DNA of 64,000 nucleotides. It comes from Rhabdophis nuchalis. Lineage: Eukaryota; Chordata; Lepidosauria; Squamata; Natricidae. This document shows, piece by piece, positions 1 through 62,870 of the stretch (its first letter is position 1; every line of letters starts with the position of its first letter). The stretch lies in NCBI GenBank assembly GCA_039707465.1, contig CM077643.1:65102605-65166604 (forward strand). The letters run 5' to 3'. Both the position numbers and the translations under genes were made by a program. The notes beneath the pieces were generated by a model that searched no databases, was not told where the DNA came from, and saw nothing but the letters and a program-made list of their open reading frames with translations.

Positions 1-127
1 TTGCTACTGAGCCAACAAGTAGGTTGATTATAAACAGGTAGCATTTTTACATAATAATAAAATAAAAATGAACTTAAATTGCTTAAATACACATTGGCAT
101 GTAACAATATATACAATTTTAAACTGC

Positions 128-473
128 TGTCTATTAATAGGTGGCTTTCCGGGTGCGGTGCGCTTCAAGATACTAGTGACCACCTTTAAAGCGCTCCATG
201 GCAAGGGACCTGGTTATCTGCAAGACCGCCTCCTGCTGCCAAATACCTCCCACCGACCCCACAGAGAGGGCCTACTCAGGGTGCCGTCGGCCAGACAATG
301 TTGGCTGGCGACCCCCAGGGGGAGAGCCTTCTCTGTGGCAGCTCCTGCCCTCTGGAATTACCTACCCCCTGAATTACGTACGATCTCAGACCTACGTCTC
401 TTCTGTCGGGCCCTGAAGATACATCTATTTCACGCAGCCGGCCTGTCATAGCTTTGTTTTAATTGGGTTTTTA
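128..473 (+). mobile_element. CR1/L2-group LINE, 3' part of reverse-transcriptase ORF (outer copy, left piece)
   Basis: Translates to the end of a LINE ORF2: FKILVTTFKALHGKGPGYLQ, then a segment like LPPELRTISDLRLF. The same sequence recurs at 22440-22740, 38256-38520 and on the minus strand at 474-948 and 60.2-60.7 kb. It is broken by the inverted copy at 474-948 and resumes at 961. Confidence 0.8.
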
Positions 474-948
474 TTTTATTTATTTTATTTATTAATCAGA
501 TTTCTATACCGCCCTATCTCCCAAGTGGGACTCAGGGCGGTGGACAGAAAGAATAAAAACACCCATACACATAATCACAGTATAAAATAGAATTAAATTA
601 GTAAGTCTGTGCTAAAAAGTAATTAAAAACTATTAATATGTTATATTTAAAATTAATCATTAATCTATGCCAGGCCAGCCAGATGGAAAAAGTGTGTTTT
701 AAGCGCCCGGCGGAAGAGGCGTAGGTCTGTGATGGTGCGGAGGTCGGGGGGGCAGGTCGTTCCAGAGGTCAGGGGGCAGGTCGTTCCAGAGGGCCGGACC
801 CGCCATAGAGAAGGCCCTCCCTCTGGGGGTCGCCAGCCGGCATTGACCGGTAGATGGCACCCTGAGGAGGCCCTCTCTGTGGGAGTGGACAGGTCGAAGG
901 GAGGTATGTGGTAGGAGGCGGTCTCGCAGATAGCCAGGACCCGTGCGT
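474..948 (-). mobile_element. CR1/L2-group LINE 3' end nested in another copy, inverted
   Basis: Starts with the AT-rich tail and the GCCCTGAGTCCC/GGGCGGT motif in reverse, then reads the ORF2 C-terminus on the minus strand. A 12-base repeat (ATTGGGTTTTTA) at 462-473 and 949-960 flanks it as a target-site duplication, so it inserted into the older copy in the opposite orientation. Confidence 0.8.
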
Positions 949-960
949 ATTGGGTTTTTA

Positions 961-1145
961 GTATTGGGTTTTAAATTATGGGCCAAAGTATTTAATATAT
1001 ATTAATATGTTATTTTAACTTTTGTATTTTCTGTTTTTACTGTGGCTGTTCACCACCCTGAGTCCCAAGAGGGAGAAGGGCGGTATATTAAATAAATAAA
1101 TAAATAATTAATTAATTAATTAATTAATTAATTAATTAATTAATA
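961..1145 (+). mobile_element. LINE 3'UTR and tail (outer copy, right piece)
   Basis: Continues the LINE at 128-473 after the nested insertion. Contains CACCCTGAGTCCC...GGGCGGTATATTAAATAAATA, the 3' end seen on the other copies, followed by an (AATA)n/(ATTA)n run at 1086-1142. Confidence 0.75.
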
Positions 1146-2022
1146 AGAATAGGAATATAAATTTTATTTATACAAGAAGGCAAGCATTTACACATGAAGA
1201 ACCAAACTTGTAGGCAGTGTTATCCAGACAATTAACATATTGAATTAACTTTGCATATTGAATTTCCAAGGACAGCACACTTTGAATTATTTATTGGTCT
1301 ACTTTTTCATAATGGCACAAGGCTAAAACACTGTATTCTTCCTGTGATGAAGGTGAGACGCTGTTCTGACTTAACCCAGAGTTTGTTGCTTTAAGCATTT
1401 CATTTAATGCGAAGATTATGATTAAGGCATGATGTTGAAATAAAAGCCAAGGTTTAAAATCAGCTTTCCCAAAACTTTTTGTGGAAATATGTATTGTCTG
1501 AGACAACTTTTATTGGTTTGATTCCATATTATAAGTCACATTAGTGACATTGGACATCTTAAAAGCATTAAATACAGAAAAAAACCAACATACAGCTGGG
1601 TGCCCAAGGATAAATTTTATAAAACCCCACTTATAGAAAATTCTCCCAGATGTACAGTATAACTAAAGAAATATTTTCCAGAGGGAGGAAACAAGGAACA
1701 TCACAGCTCAAAAAGAACTAGACAGAAACGCAAAAGACAAAATATTCACTAGTGAGATTTGGGAGAAGGCAGGCATAAAGTATTCTGGTGGAGGGTGTAG
1801 CATGCCATCCATTTCACTCTAAAAAACAACTCTGATTGGTTACAGTTAACATCATAAATATAAAAATATTAAATTCATTAAATACAGAGAGAAGAAGCAA
1901 GAAAAACAAGATCAGTATGGCAGTCATAAATCACATTAATTAACCTCAATTATAAAATCTGTAGCACTTTGCATAATAAAAAATTATGTTTCCCCCCCCC
2001 CTCCCTTGCCTCTCTGAATATT
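1146..2022. other. Intron upstream of the first placed exon, no recognised feature
   Basis: AT-rich sequence with short ORFs only; no splice-flanked coding similarity to the HOOK domain was seen on either strand. A C-rich run lies at 1990-2004. Confidence 0.5.
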
Positions 2023-2516
2023 GTGATGGCGAACCTGTGGCATGCATGCCTAAAGTGGCACATAAACCCATGTCACCCAGCACATGCGCCCATGCCTATT
2101 TGTCTTCTGGGTTTCTGGCGCGCATGCACGTGTGACAATCGGCTGTCCTTCATGTGTGTGGCAGTGCTGAAAACTGGTATGTGCATGCATGCCAGCCAGC
2201 TGATTGTTGGGTATACATACATACCAGAACCCAGAAACTTGGCTTTTCTAGAGCTTGATCCCTTTGTGTGCAAGGCAGTGCCGAAAACCAGCATGCATAT
2301 ACATGCCAGCCAGCTGATTTTAGGGCATGCTAGAATCTGGAAGTTTGGCTTTTCCAGAGTGTGACCCCTTCATACATACTTCAGTGCTGGGAACCGGCAT
2401 ACCGCTAGCCAGCTGATTGTCAGACATGCACATGCGCTAGAAGCCAGAAGTTTGGCTTTTTCGGAGTATGGCCCCAATGAGCACGATGTTTCTGCATGAC
2501 TTTTTCAACACTTGGT
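2023..2516. mobile_element. DNA-transposon-like element with an internal minisatellite
   Basis: Ends look like inverted repeats: GTGATGGCGAACC at the left and TTGGCCATCAC at the right. Between them a unit of about 106-115 bases occurs three times, marked by GTGCTGAAAACTGG-like starts near 2165, 2279 and 2386 and by CCAGCCAGCTGATT in each. The hAT-like assignment is by terminus style only; no clear target duplication was found. Confidence 0.5.
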
Positions 2517-2805
2517 GTTCATTGGCCATCACTGTTTTTTGCAGTTCATTTACAATACATTTCAGAATAGTTCAAAAAATATTATTCCAGAATGCATTGC
2601 AGTTCTCACACTTTTAATCCATTGTTTTCTGCTTATGGTTTAAAATCACCTCTTGAAAAGATTAGTTAAGTTAGGATTGAATATCCAAACCTCACCCACA
2701 TATGCTTCAAGGTCCCAGCATATTAGGTTCATCACCGCCCTTAACCGTCTCATCTCATAATACCCCAAGTTTGTTCAACTGTGCTATAAATATCAAATAT
2801 ACCGC

Positions 2806-2948
2806 TTCATAGGGTTTTACAGTCCCCAACAATTTGGATCCTCATTTTACCCACCTCGGAAGGATGGAAGGCTGAATCAACCTTAAGCCTGGTGAGACTC
2901 GAACTGCTGGCAGCCGGCAGTCAGCATAATTAGCCTGCAGATTACCTG
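2806..2948 (-). mobile_element. Diverged tRNA-type SINE remnant
   Basis: Carries CCACCTCGGAAGGATGGAAG and TCGAACTGCTGGCAG...AGTAGCCTGCAG-like blocks. In squamates I associate these with a reverse-oriented SINE whose tRNA head is missing here. Family name uncertain. Confidence 0.4.
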
Positions 2949-4035
2949 TGGTAAATAAAATCTGTGTGTTTGTACCTCTTTGAATCCTTGCTGAACAAGA
3001 TGTGAATTTTAATCATTGATGTTGAATTACCATTAGAATCTGTGAGCAGGAAGAATGTTCTTCTTTTCAAGAATTATCCATAAATATCAAAATGCTTGCC
3101 ATTTAGCTCAAGTAACAGTAAAATCATTGGTAGTGCCAATGTCATTAGTGAGCCAAATGCTGAAATTAGCCAAACATTGACTTTGCAGGAAGAATAGTAG
3201 AGCATTGATATTCTGCAAGTCTAATAAAGAGGCTCATTTATTCTGTGGGCTTTCCACAATTCCCGTAATAGTTTAAATGAAAACTGGACAGTCACTTAAA
3301 TGCCTTCTGAGTTACGTGTTCTCCTAACTGTTCGTTTGCTAACTCTGCCCTGTGGCCATTTAAACATTCTATCGCCCCCACCACTAACCCAATTTGCACA
3401 AAGTTGAGGCTGACTTTGAAGAAAGTCTGCTAAACAAATGTTACTTCTTTAACTCTCTGACCCCGATTGACCCTGACAAGTCATATCTAAATTGGAAGGA
3501 GGAAGATAGGGCACTTTGCTTGTGTCACTGTCTCTTTCTCATCATTTAAATTGTTCATGCCTACTATAATGGATTCTTGATTAGGATCTTCTTTTTAAAT
3601 AACAGGAAGAGGAATAAATCAGAATAATAAAAAGGGGGAAAGACATGGGTTTATATTGTAAATAAAAGAAGTCCAAGTTTGGGGGGAAAAATGGTTTCAA
3701 TTTATTTTCTTTCACTCTCAAAACAATACAAGAAACATGAGAATTCGAGAAACAACATACCCTTGCAGCACGTAAGGTGTAAATTCATCCTTCCAGTGTC
3801 ATATAATAGTTTTGGCCATTCCTTACATTCCTGATATCCTGATAAATTAAATATATTGGGGATATAACCAAGAGGAATATAGACACCTTGCCCTGTGTGC
3901 CAGCCTTCCCTCCAAATAAACTACTACAAATAGTCTTAATACAAATTGAAAAGTGTCTTTCAAGAATTTTAAAAAGTTCAGTGGCACTTTTACCAAAAAT
4001 AATGAGTTTTTCTACCAATATGAGAAGACAAGTAC
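2949..4035. other. Intron, no recognised feature
   Basis: AT-rich intronic sequence with no repeat or conserved coding segment that I recognise. Confidence 0.5.
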
Positions 4036-4440
4036 ACAGAAATTGCAAGATAGTAAATCCCACTGGAAACAAAAAAAAAAATCCTAGCTCTGCCTGTACA
4101 TTTGATGTACTGGCTCAGTGGCTAAGATGCTGAGCTTGTGGATCAGAAGATTGGCAGTTCAGTGGTTCGAATCCCTAGCGCCACATAACAGACTGAGTTC
4201 CCATTACTTGTCCCAGCTTCTGCCAACTTAGCAGTTCGAAAGCACATAAAAAATGCAAGTAGAAAAATAGGGACCACTTTGGTGGGAAGGTAACGGCGCT
4301 CGGTGCACCTTCGGTATTTGTCATGCTGGCCACATCACCATGAAGATGTCTTCAGACAGCACTGTCTCTTCGGCTTTGAAACGGAGCACTGCCCCTAGAG
4401 CCGGAAATGACTAGCACCCGTATTCAATATTTACCTTTAA
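4036..4440 (+). mobile_element. tRNA-headed SINE with BovB-like tail (Sauria-type), 5'-extended copy
   Basis: The pol III head has an A-box-like TGGCTCAGTGGCTAAG (4111) and a B-box-like GGTTCGAATCC (4162). The body has the AAAATAGGGACCAC...GGTGGGAAGGTAACGG block, and the end GACTAGCAC...TTTACCTTT resembles BovB. About 70 bases before the head (from 4036) also match the copy at 7305. Confidence 0.8.
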
Positions 4441-4887
4441 CCATTCCCGTTTATATCACAGTCTCCTGTGACTCTCACCCCTTCAGAAAATTGTCTACCC
4501 CTGTCATCAAGAAAGAATCTTTTCCCTGAATGAAGCAATTGGTTACATGAACCAAAGAAAATAAGTGACTGTTTCAAAGAGAGAGGTGCATGGTCGATGA
4601 ACAACATGGTGATTATAAAGCTTCTTCATGAAATAGAAAGCAATGCACAACCCTTTTTGTTTTCCAAAGAGTAGGAATAGAAGTTGAATGCATTTCATTT
4701 CAGCATAAAATGCTTACATACCAGATATAATTCCACAAATTAATAATATGAGACGTACTGTAAGTGATTTTCATATGCAGTCTAATACATGATTCAATCC
4801 ATGGTCAGAAATATTTTTTGGTCATTTAGACAAGTGACATTTAATGACACTTTCTTTCAAGTTTGTACTTCTTTCCATTTTTTTTAG
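4441..4887. other. Intron immediately before the first placed exon
   Basis: No repeat recognised. It ends in the pyrimidine-rich acceptor tract of the exon at 4888. Confidence 0.5.
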
Positions 4888-57062
<52,175 letters not shown>

Positions 57063-57246
57063 CTCCCCGCTTCCACTTTGCCAAGGATTGTATAAGATAT
57101 GTTTCACTACTGAAAATTGAGTGACATTGGATGATGCTGGGAGATTTGCTAAACACTGTTGTCTTAATTATCTTCTGGATGCTTTACACCTCAGTAGAAA
57201 CATGTATACTTGAGGTTCAAAACTGTAACAGTTCTGATGTCTAGAA

Positions 57247-57353
57247 CAGGGGTCTCCAACCTTTGCATCTTTAAGTCTCCAAGCAAAGCTGGCCGGAGAA
57301 TTCTGGGAGTTGAAGTCCTTCAGACTTAAAGTTGCAAAGGTTGGAGACCCCTG
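57247..57353. mobile_element. Palindromic hAT-type MITE in the CCDC88C 3'UTR (107 bp)
   Basis: CAGGGGTCTCCAACCTTTGC ... GGTTGGAGACCCCTG with perfect GTCTAGAA duplications (57239-57246, 57354-57361). It lies 185 bases after the stop codon. Confidence 0.9.
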
Positions 57354-57886
57354 GTCTAGAAGACTGTTTGAATGATTCAACCATTTCCTCTTCTTTCTCT
57401 TCAATTCCAGGATCGTATTCCCATAGTCTGGGATGCTTACCATTTGGTCCTCTTGTGCCTTTTGCAGGCCTTTTTCTTTTACTATTTGGGAAATTGTATC
57501 TGTGTGCTTGTCTACTGAGCTCTAATCTTGTTCACTTTACGCACAATTGCCTGTTCTTTTTAAATGCCATCTTTTTACGATTCTAAAATATTCTTTTGGG
57601 TGTTAAAAGCAGCATGAGGCAAGTGTGTCGTCTTTGCACTGGTTACCTTATTACCAATTAGAGACTTTTTAAAAATATCCTGGCTTCTTGGCTGCACTTA
57701 ACACTAATGTGCAGTACAGATGCTGCCATTTTATATGTCTGTGATATTTTTATTGAAAACACTGGAAGTAATGCACTCTTGTTGAGGGGTATGGTCTCCT
57801 TTAAATGACAACTTACCTTGCACTGGGCTGATCTGTTTACCATTCCATGCATTCAATCACTTAATGGCCCCATTGGTTGCCTAGAG

Positions 57887-58021
57887 CAGGGGTCTCCAAC
57901 CTTTGCAACTTTAAGTCTGAAGGACTTCAGCTCCCAGAATTCTCCAGCCAGCTTTGCTGGCTGGAGAAGTCTGGGAGCTGAAGTCCTTCAGATTTAAAGT
58001 TGCAAAGGTTGGAGACCCCTG
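57887..58021. mobile_element. Second palindromic hAT-type MITE in the CCDC88C 3'UTR (135 bp)
   Basis: CAGGGGTCTCCAACCTTTGC ... GGTTGGAGACCCCTG with perfect GCCTAGAG duplications (57879-57886, 58022-58029). The arms pair through CCAGCCAGCTTTGCTGGCTG at the centre. It is the longest and cleanest copy here. Confidence 0.92.
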
Positions 58022-58148
58022 GCCTAGAGAACTTGTATAGCCAGTCTGCCCTCCTAATGTGTACAGTTCTTTTGTCTAAATCATATATAGGAGATTTTTT
58101 AAAATGATGTCAATGGATATTGGAATGTTGAAGCTTACAAGCTATCTC

Positions 58149-58154
58149 AATAAA
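58149..58154 (+). promoter_or_regulatory. Candidate polyadenylation signal
   Basis: AATAAA about 1.09 kb after the CCDC88C stop codon, the first canonical hexamer in the 3'UTR. GT-rich sequence follows within about 50 bases. Confidence 0.5.
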
Positions 58155-58477
58155 CAATTGCAAGTTCAGGCTCTGGTTCTAATTTGGCCAGCATGATCTG
58201 TGTAGAAACCAGATTCCATTTGTATACATATTTTTATGAAATCATATTTATATCCAGATGAAATATTTTATTGTATGAGTTTCATTGGCTTCTTGTGCAT
58301 ATCTCCTATTGTATTGTTTGCTTATAAAGAGATTCTTTCTAACAGATTGTTTATAATCATAAATTTTCTCTGGCTGTCATAGAAAAAAAACTGAATCTGT
58401 AACAGGTCTCACACACAACCAGTGATTAGAGTGTGTCATAGTGTATAGCAGTCACATTGTGAGAAGAGCAAATTTGT

Positions 58478-58483
58478 AATAAA
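58478..58483 (+). promoter_or_regulatory. Candidate distal polyadenylation signal
   Basis: A second AATAAA, about 1.42 kb after the stop. It would give a longer 3'UTR that still contains both MITE hairpins. Confidence 0.4.
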
Positions 58484-58500
58484 GACTTTTTAAAATACAA

Positions 58501-59123
58501 ATATCTGTCAAAACTGTCACTTTCTCCCAGAAAAAAAGTGCTATTAAGCATTGCTCCAAAATGTAGGCTGTCACAATGCACACCCTTTTTTAACAGAGCT
58601 TTAATATGTGTGAGTGTGTAGGCTGGTACCACTTTCTTGTAACTTCAGAGTATGATTCCCCATCTTTTAATATATATAGAAGTGCTTGAGTTTATTTCCA
58701 TAGCACAGCCTACTAAATGCATTTCATAAATGTGTAATAATGTGCACATTTTTCCAATGTAGACAAGGACAATGTTTGCTTTGTTAATTCTGCAATCAGT
58801 TAAGAGTCCTAGCACATCTGGAAACAGCCATGATGTGGAAGACAAATGCTACATAGCTGTTAGTAAAGTTATAAAAAAATTTATTGACAGATTCTTAATG
58901 CAAGATTGCTGTAAGAATTCTCTTTGAGGCTATGGATAGTCACAACAAAAACCTGAGATATTTAATGGAATTACTCTGATTTTGCATGAATGCAATACAG
59001 TATATTTCAGTGGAGATTATCTATCCATTTTATATGGAAATGGTTTTGCGAATGCATGATAAATTGTAATACAACCTTTAATAGATTTGGTCCCTTTGCT
59101 TCCCATTACCACATCTCTAAATC
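58501..59123. other. Downstream of CCDC88C, no recognised feature
   Basis: AT-rich sequence without gene-like ORFs. Confidence 0.45.
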
Positions 59124-59720
59124 CTTCATCTATATAAATAAAAATGTAACTATGAGTTTGTTCAAAACAGGTAATCTCCGAAAGTACTGAACCGATCGCT
59201 TCCAAATTTTCACATAACGTTCCTTACAAATGCGGTACCAATGTTATATGTAGATTGTGTGGATGTCACACCTGTGCCAGGTACACACAACGGAAATGTA
59301 AAAAATGTAGGTAGATGGATACAGAGAGAGCAGTGAGCCACAGGATGACATAATACAAAATGTCATAATACTCTGTCCATAAGATTCAAGGAGAAATACA
59401 GTAGGTATGTAGGCAGCTATAGGGATAGAGCGAGGAAGGGAGAAATGCAGTAGGTAGGTAGGTAGGTGGAGAGAGAGAGAGAGGGAGGGAGGGAGAAATA
59501 CAGTAGAGGGATAGAGAGAGAGGCCGAGGGCAATGGAGGCCATTGCCAGTCCCTTCGGAACGGCACTTGCCTATCTCTCAGGACCGACTGACCCATGTTC
59601 AACTGCTGTTCAGATGGAACCCTTTTCTATTTCAAAGTAGGTAGGTAGAGAGAGGGAGAGGTAGGTAGGTTGGGGGTTATACAGTGGTTGTCTGTATGTG
59701 TTTTTGTGTACAGGTGTAGA
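59124..59720 (+). mobile_element. Helitron-like 5' end followed by microsatellites
   Basis: TCTATATAAATAAAAATGTA, then GTTTGTTCAAAAC and CCGAAAGTACTGAACCGATC, GCTTCCAAATTTTCACA. This is the style of Helitron 5' ends, inserted between A and T. It is followed by the tandem (GGTA)n/(GA)n unit at 59400-59525 and 59637-59670. No RepHel gene is seen. Confidence 0.45.
59400..59525. repeat. Compound purine minisatellite
   Basis: GAAATACAGTAGGTATGTAG, GAAATGCAGTAGGTAGGTAG, GAAATACAGTAGAGGGATAG: the reverse of the unit at 36660-37015. Confidence 0.75.
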
Positions 59721-59887
59721 TCTTCACACAGATTGGTTGGCCATTTAATCAGACCTGGCCACAGCAACGCGTGACCAGGAATGGCTAGTTTGAAATATTA
59801 CTACACCCTTCAGAACACTATTGGGAAGATATATGGCAATAATGCTGCCACCAGCCACTTCCCTAGAGACATTCCTCACTGTTTTGG

Positions 59888-62358
59888 TTTATTTATTTAT
59901 TTATTTATTTTATTAAATTTCTAGACCGCCCCCTCTCCCCGAAGGGACTCGGGGCGATGTACAGGAAAAATTAAAAACATCTAAAAACATAACGATACAT
60001 ACATAATTAAAATCGAATTAAATAACCCTGTACTAAAATTTATAAAACATTAAAAACTATATCCCATTAAAACCAAATAAAACAATTTAAATTACAGACT
60101 GGGGCGAGAAGCATAAATTAGGCCAAGCCAGCCTGATGGAACAGATAGGTCTTAACCTTTTTGGCGGAAGGAGCAGAGGTCCGTGGTAGTTCTAATATCG
60201 GGGGGTAGGTCGTTCCAAAGGGTCAGGCCCATCACAGAGAAGGCCCTTCCCCTGGGTGTCACCCGCTGGCATTGCCTAGTGGACGGCACCCGGAGAAGTC
60301 CCTCTCTCTGGGAGCGAATCGGCCGAAGGGATGTATGGGGCAGGACACGATCCTGCAAATAACTAGGTCCTGTGCCATGGAGCGCTTTAAAGATGGTAAC
60401 CAACACCTTGAAATGCACCCGAAAGGCCACAGCCAGCCAGTGCAGCTCGCGCAGGAGCGGTGTTACGTGGGAGTATCTAGTAGCTCCCAAGACTGCCCGC
60501 GCGGCCGCGTTCTGGACCAGCTGTAGCCTTCGGGTGCACCTCAAGGGGAGCCCCATGTAGAGAGCATTACAGTAGTCTAGATGGGATGTCACAAGTGCAT
60601 GAGTGACTGTGCGAAGGGCATCCCGGTCCAATAGGGGACGCAACTGGCGCACCAGGTGAACCTGGTAAAATGCCCCCCTGGCCACGGCTGTCACATGGTC
60701 CTCCATCGACAGCCGGGTATCTAGGAGGACACGTGTTGCGTGCCCGATCCACGGGGGCTAGATGTTGGCCCCCTATGGCCAGTGATGGAGTCAACTGGAT
60801 GAACCGGGGCGCCGGTAACCACAGCCACTCAGTGGGTTGAGCTTGAGTCTGTTTCTTCCCATCCAGATCCGTACGGCCTCCAGACACCGGGACATCACTT
60901 CAATGGCATCTTTGGGGTAGAGATGTACACCTGAGTATCATCAGCATACAGGTGGTAATCTACCCCAAAACCACAGATGATCTCGCCCAGCAGCTTCATA
61001 TATGTATTGAACAGGAGGGGCGAGAGGACCGACCCCTGAGGAACCCCACAAGTGAGAGGCCTCGAGGTTGACCTCTGCCCCCCTGCCAATACAAATTGTG
61101 ATTGACCGGAGAGGTAGGAGGAGAACCACCGTAAAACAGTGCCCCTCACCCCCAACCCCTCCAGTCGATGCAATAGGATACCATGGTTGATGGAATCAAA
61201 AGCCACCGAGAGGTCTAATAGGACCAGGATGGAGGAACAGCCCCCATCTCTGGCCCTCCAGAGATCATCCACCAACGCGACCAATGCCGTTTCCGTGCTG
61301 TGACCGGGCCAGAAGCCGGATTGGCGCGGGTCCAGATAATCAATTTCCTCCAGGTGACGTGAAACTGTTGCGCCACCACACTCTCTACAACCTTCGCCAG
61401 AAAGTGAAGGTTGGAGACCAGATGATAATTTACTAACTGCTGGGTCCAGGGAAGGCTTCTTGAGGAGAGGCCTCACCATTGCCTCTTTCAAGACGGTTGG
61501 CAAGAACCCCTCACTCAAAGAAGCGTTCACTATTTCCTGGAGCCAGCCTCGTGAAACCTCCCAGGATGCCAGTACAAGCCAGGAGGGACACGGGTCCAAT
61601 AAACATGTGGTGGCTCTCAGTCGCCTACGCAACCTGTCCATATCTTCGGAAGCAACAGAGTCAAACTCCTCCCAGGATGGTGTCTCAAGACCCGCCTCCG
61701 ACATCCCCTCCAGACCACTTTCGGTGGAGACCAACTTGCTCCGAATCTGAGTGATTTTGTCCTGCAGATACTCCCCGAATTCCTCTGCTCTGCCCTGTAG
61801 AGGGGCTTCCCGCGGCCTCTGGTGAAGGAGGGAGCGGGTCACCCCAAACAGGGCGGCAGGGCAGTTATCTGCGGACGCGATAAGGGTGGCACAATACTGA
61901 CGCTTGGCCACTCTTATCGCCATAAGGTAGGTCCTCAAATGGGATCTTACCTGTGTTGGGTCCGATTCAGAGCGTGTGGATCTCCATCTCCTCTCTAGGC
62001 GTCTCTCGCGACGCTTCATCACCCTCAACTCCTCGGAAAACCAAGGAGCCTGGGTGGTTCGCTGCTGCAAGAGAGGCCGCAAAGGCGTGACCTGGTCCAA
62101 GGCCCCAGTGGCCGCACTATTCCATGCAGTCACTAGGTCCTCCATCCGGGCGCGGGTCAGAGCCACAGGTAATGGCCCAAGCTCCGTCTGGAACCTTTCA
62201 GGTTCCATCAGGCGCCTGGGGTGGAACCATCTTGGAAATTCCGGTTCCGCCTCCCCGCAGTGGGGTGTAGCGGTGGGAAAGTCGAGCCGGAGAAGTGAGT
62301 GATCTGACCATGACAGGGGTACGATGGCTAAACCCCCTCCACTGGAGGATGCAAGGAG
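59888..62358 (-). mobile_element. CR1/L2-group LINE, 2.5 kb, endonuclease end plus reverse transcriptase
   Basis: On the minus strand it begins at the end of the endonuclease (LSWSDHSLLRLDF, near 62310), then a linker, RHLEEIDYLDPRQSGFWPGH, AFDSINHGILLHRLEGLG, GVPQGSVLSPLLFN and YADDTQVY (YADD at 60937-60948). The frame is broken near 61380 (loss of the usual NYRPVS block) and near 60895. The C-terminal part is at 60152-60706, and the 3'UTR runs to GCCCCGAGTCCC-like sequence and an (AAATA)n tail near 59888. It shares its 3' half with the 21482 copy. Inactive. Confidence 0.88.
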
Positions 62359-62529
62359 GATGCAAGGAGCAATTTTCCTTTCAGCAGTAGCTTGTCCATA
62401 GAAGAGAGATGTAGTTAGCATCAAGAATTCCAGTATTTATTATGTATACATAATAGATTAAAGATTTACAGGGAAGTAAAAAGGAACAAAGAAAAAGATG
62501 TGAACAATGAATATATGAAAAGATTGAGT

Positions 62530-62870
62530 TTCTAATATAGAAGGTGATGAAAAAAGTCAATGCATTCCTAGATTGCATCAATCAAAGACTATTGCCAAGT
62601 TCAAGAGGAGTAACTTCATTTACTGCATTGGTTATGTACCTTGAATGGTTTTGTACAGCCAGCAATGGATACCAAATTTTAGGAAGGGCATTATTAAATT
62701 AGAATGTGACTAGAAGGGGCAACCAAGATCATAAGGCACCTAGAAGGATAAATATACCAAGAAAAATTAGAGGCAATAGGTTTGCTTAGCTTTGGAAAGA
62801 GAAGATGGAAATATACTTGATAAACTATATGAAGCTTACAATGTGATGGGACTGCAAAAAACAAATATTG
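62530..62870 (+). mobile_element. Strongly degraded CR1-type remnant
   Basis: In one frame KKVNAFLDCINQRLLPSSRG then ALVM.LEWF, and later AFGKEK-like, parallel to KKANTVLGCINRGIESRSRE ... ALVRPHLEYC in the 51581 copy. Many breaks. Confidence 0.5.

Larger units (their letters stand above)
57063..58500 (+). other. CCDC88C: CCDC88C 3'UTR (extent inferred)
   Basis: Follows the TGA. Two AATAAA hexamers at 58149-58154 and 58478-58483 are the plausible polyadenylation signals, so the end lies near 58.17 or 58.5 kb. Two palindromic hAT-type MITEs (57247-57353 and 57887-58021) sit inside it. The end cannot be fixed without transcript data. Confidence 0.6.

Noticed and set aside
4108..4180. Functional tRNA gene suggested by A- and B-box-like sequence
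   Set aside because: It is continuous with a SINE body and BovB-like tail and lacks a foldable cloverleaf, so it is a retroposon head.
1146..4887. Earlier HOOK-domain exons of CCDC88C
   Set aside because: No segment encoding the expected N-terminal residues with splice sites was found; they are presumably further upstream.
57887..58021. MicroRNA precursor
   Set aside because: The hairpin is explained by a palindromic MITE with target duplications and many sister copies; small-RNA processing is possible but unproven.
60895..62424. 509-residue minus-strand ORF as a neighbouring gene
   Set aside because: Endonuclease-end and reverse-transcriptase motifs identify it as a LINE; the first residues at 62360-62424 are flanking sequence.
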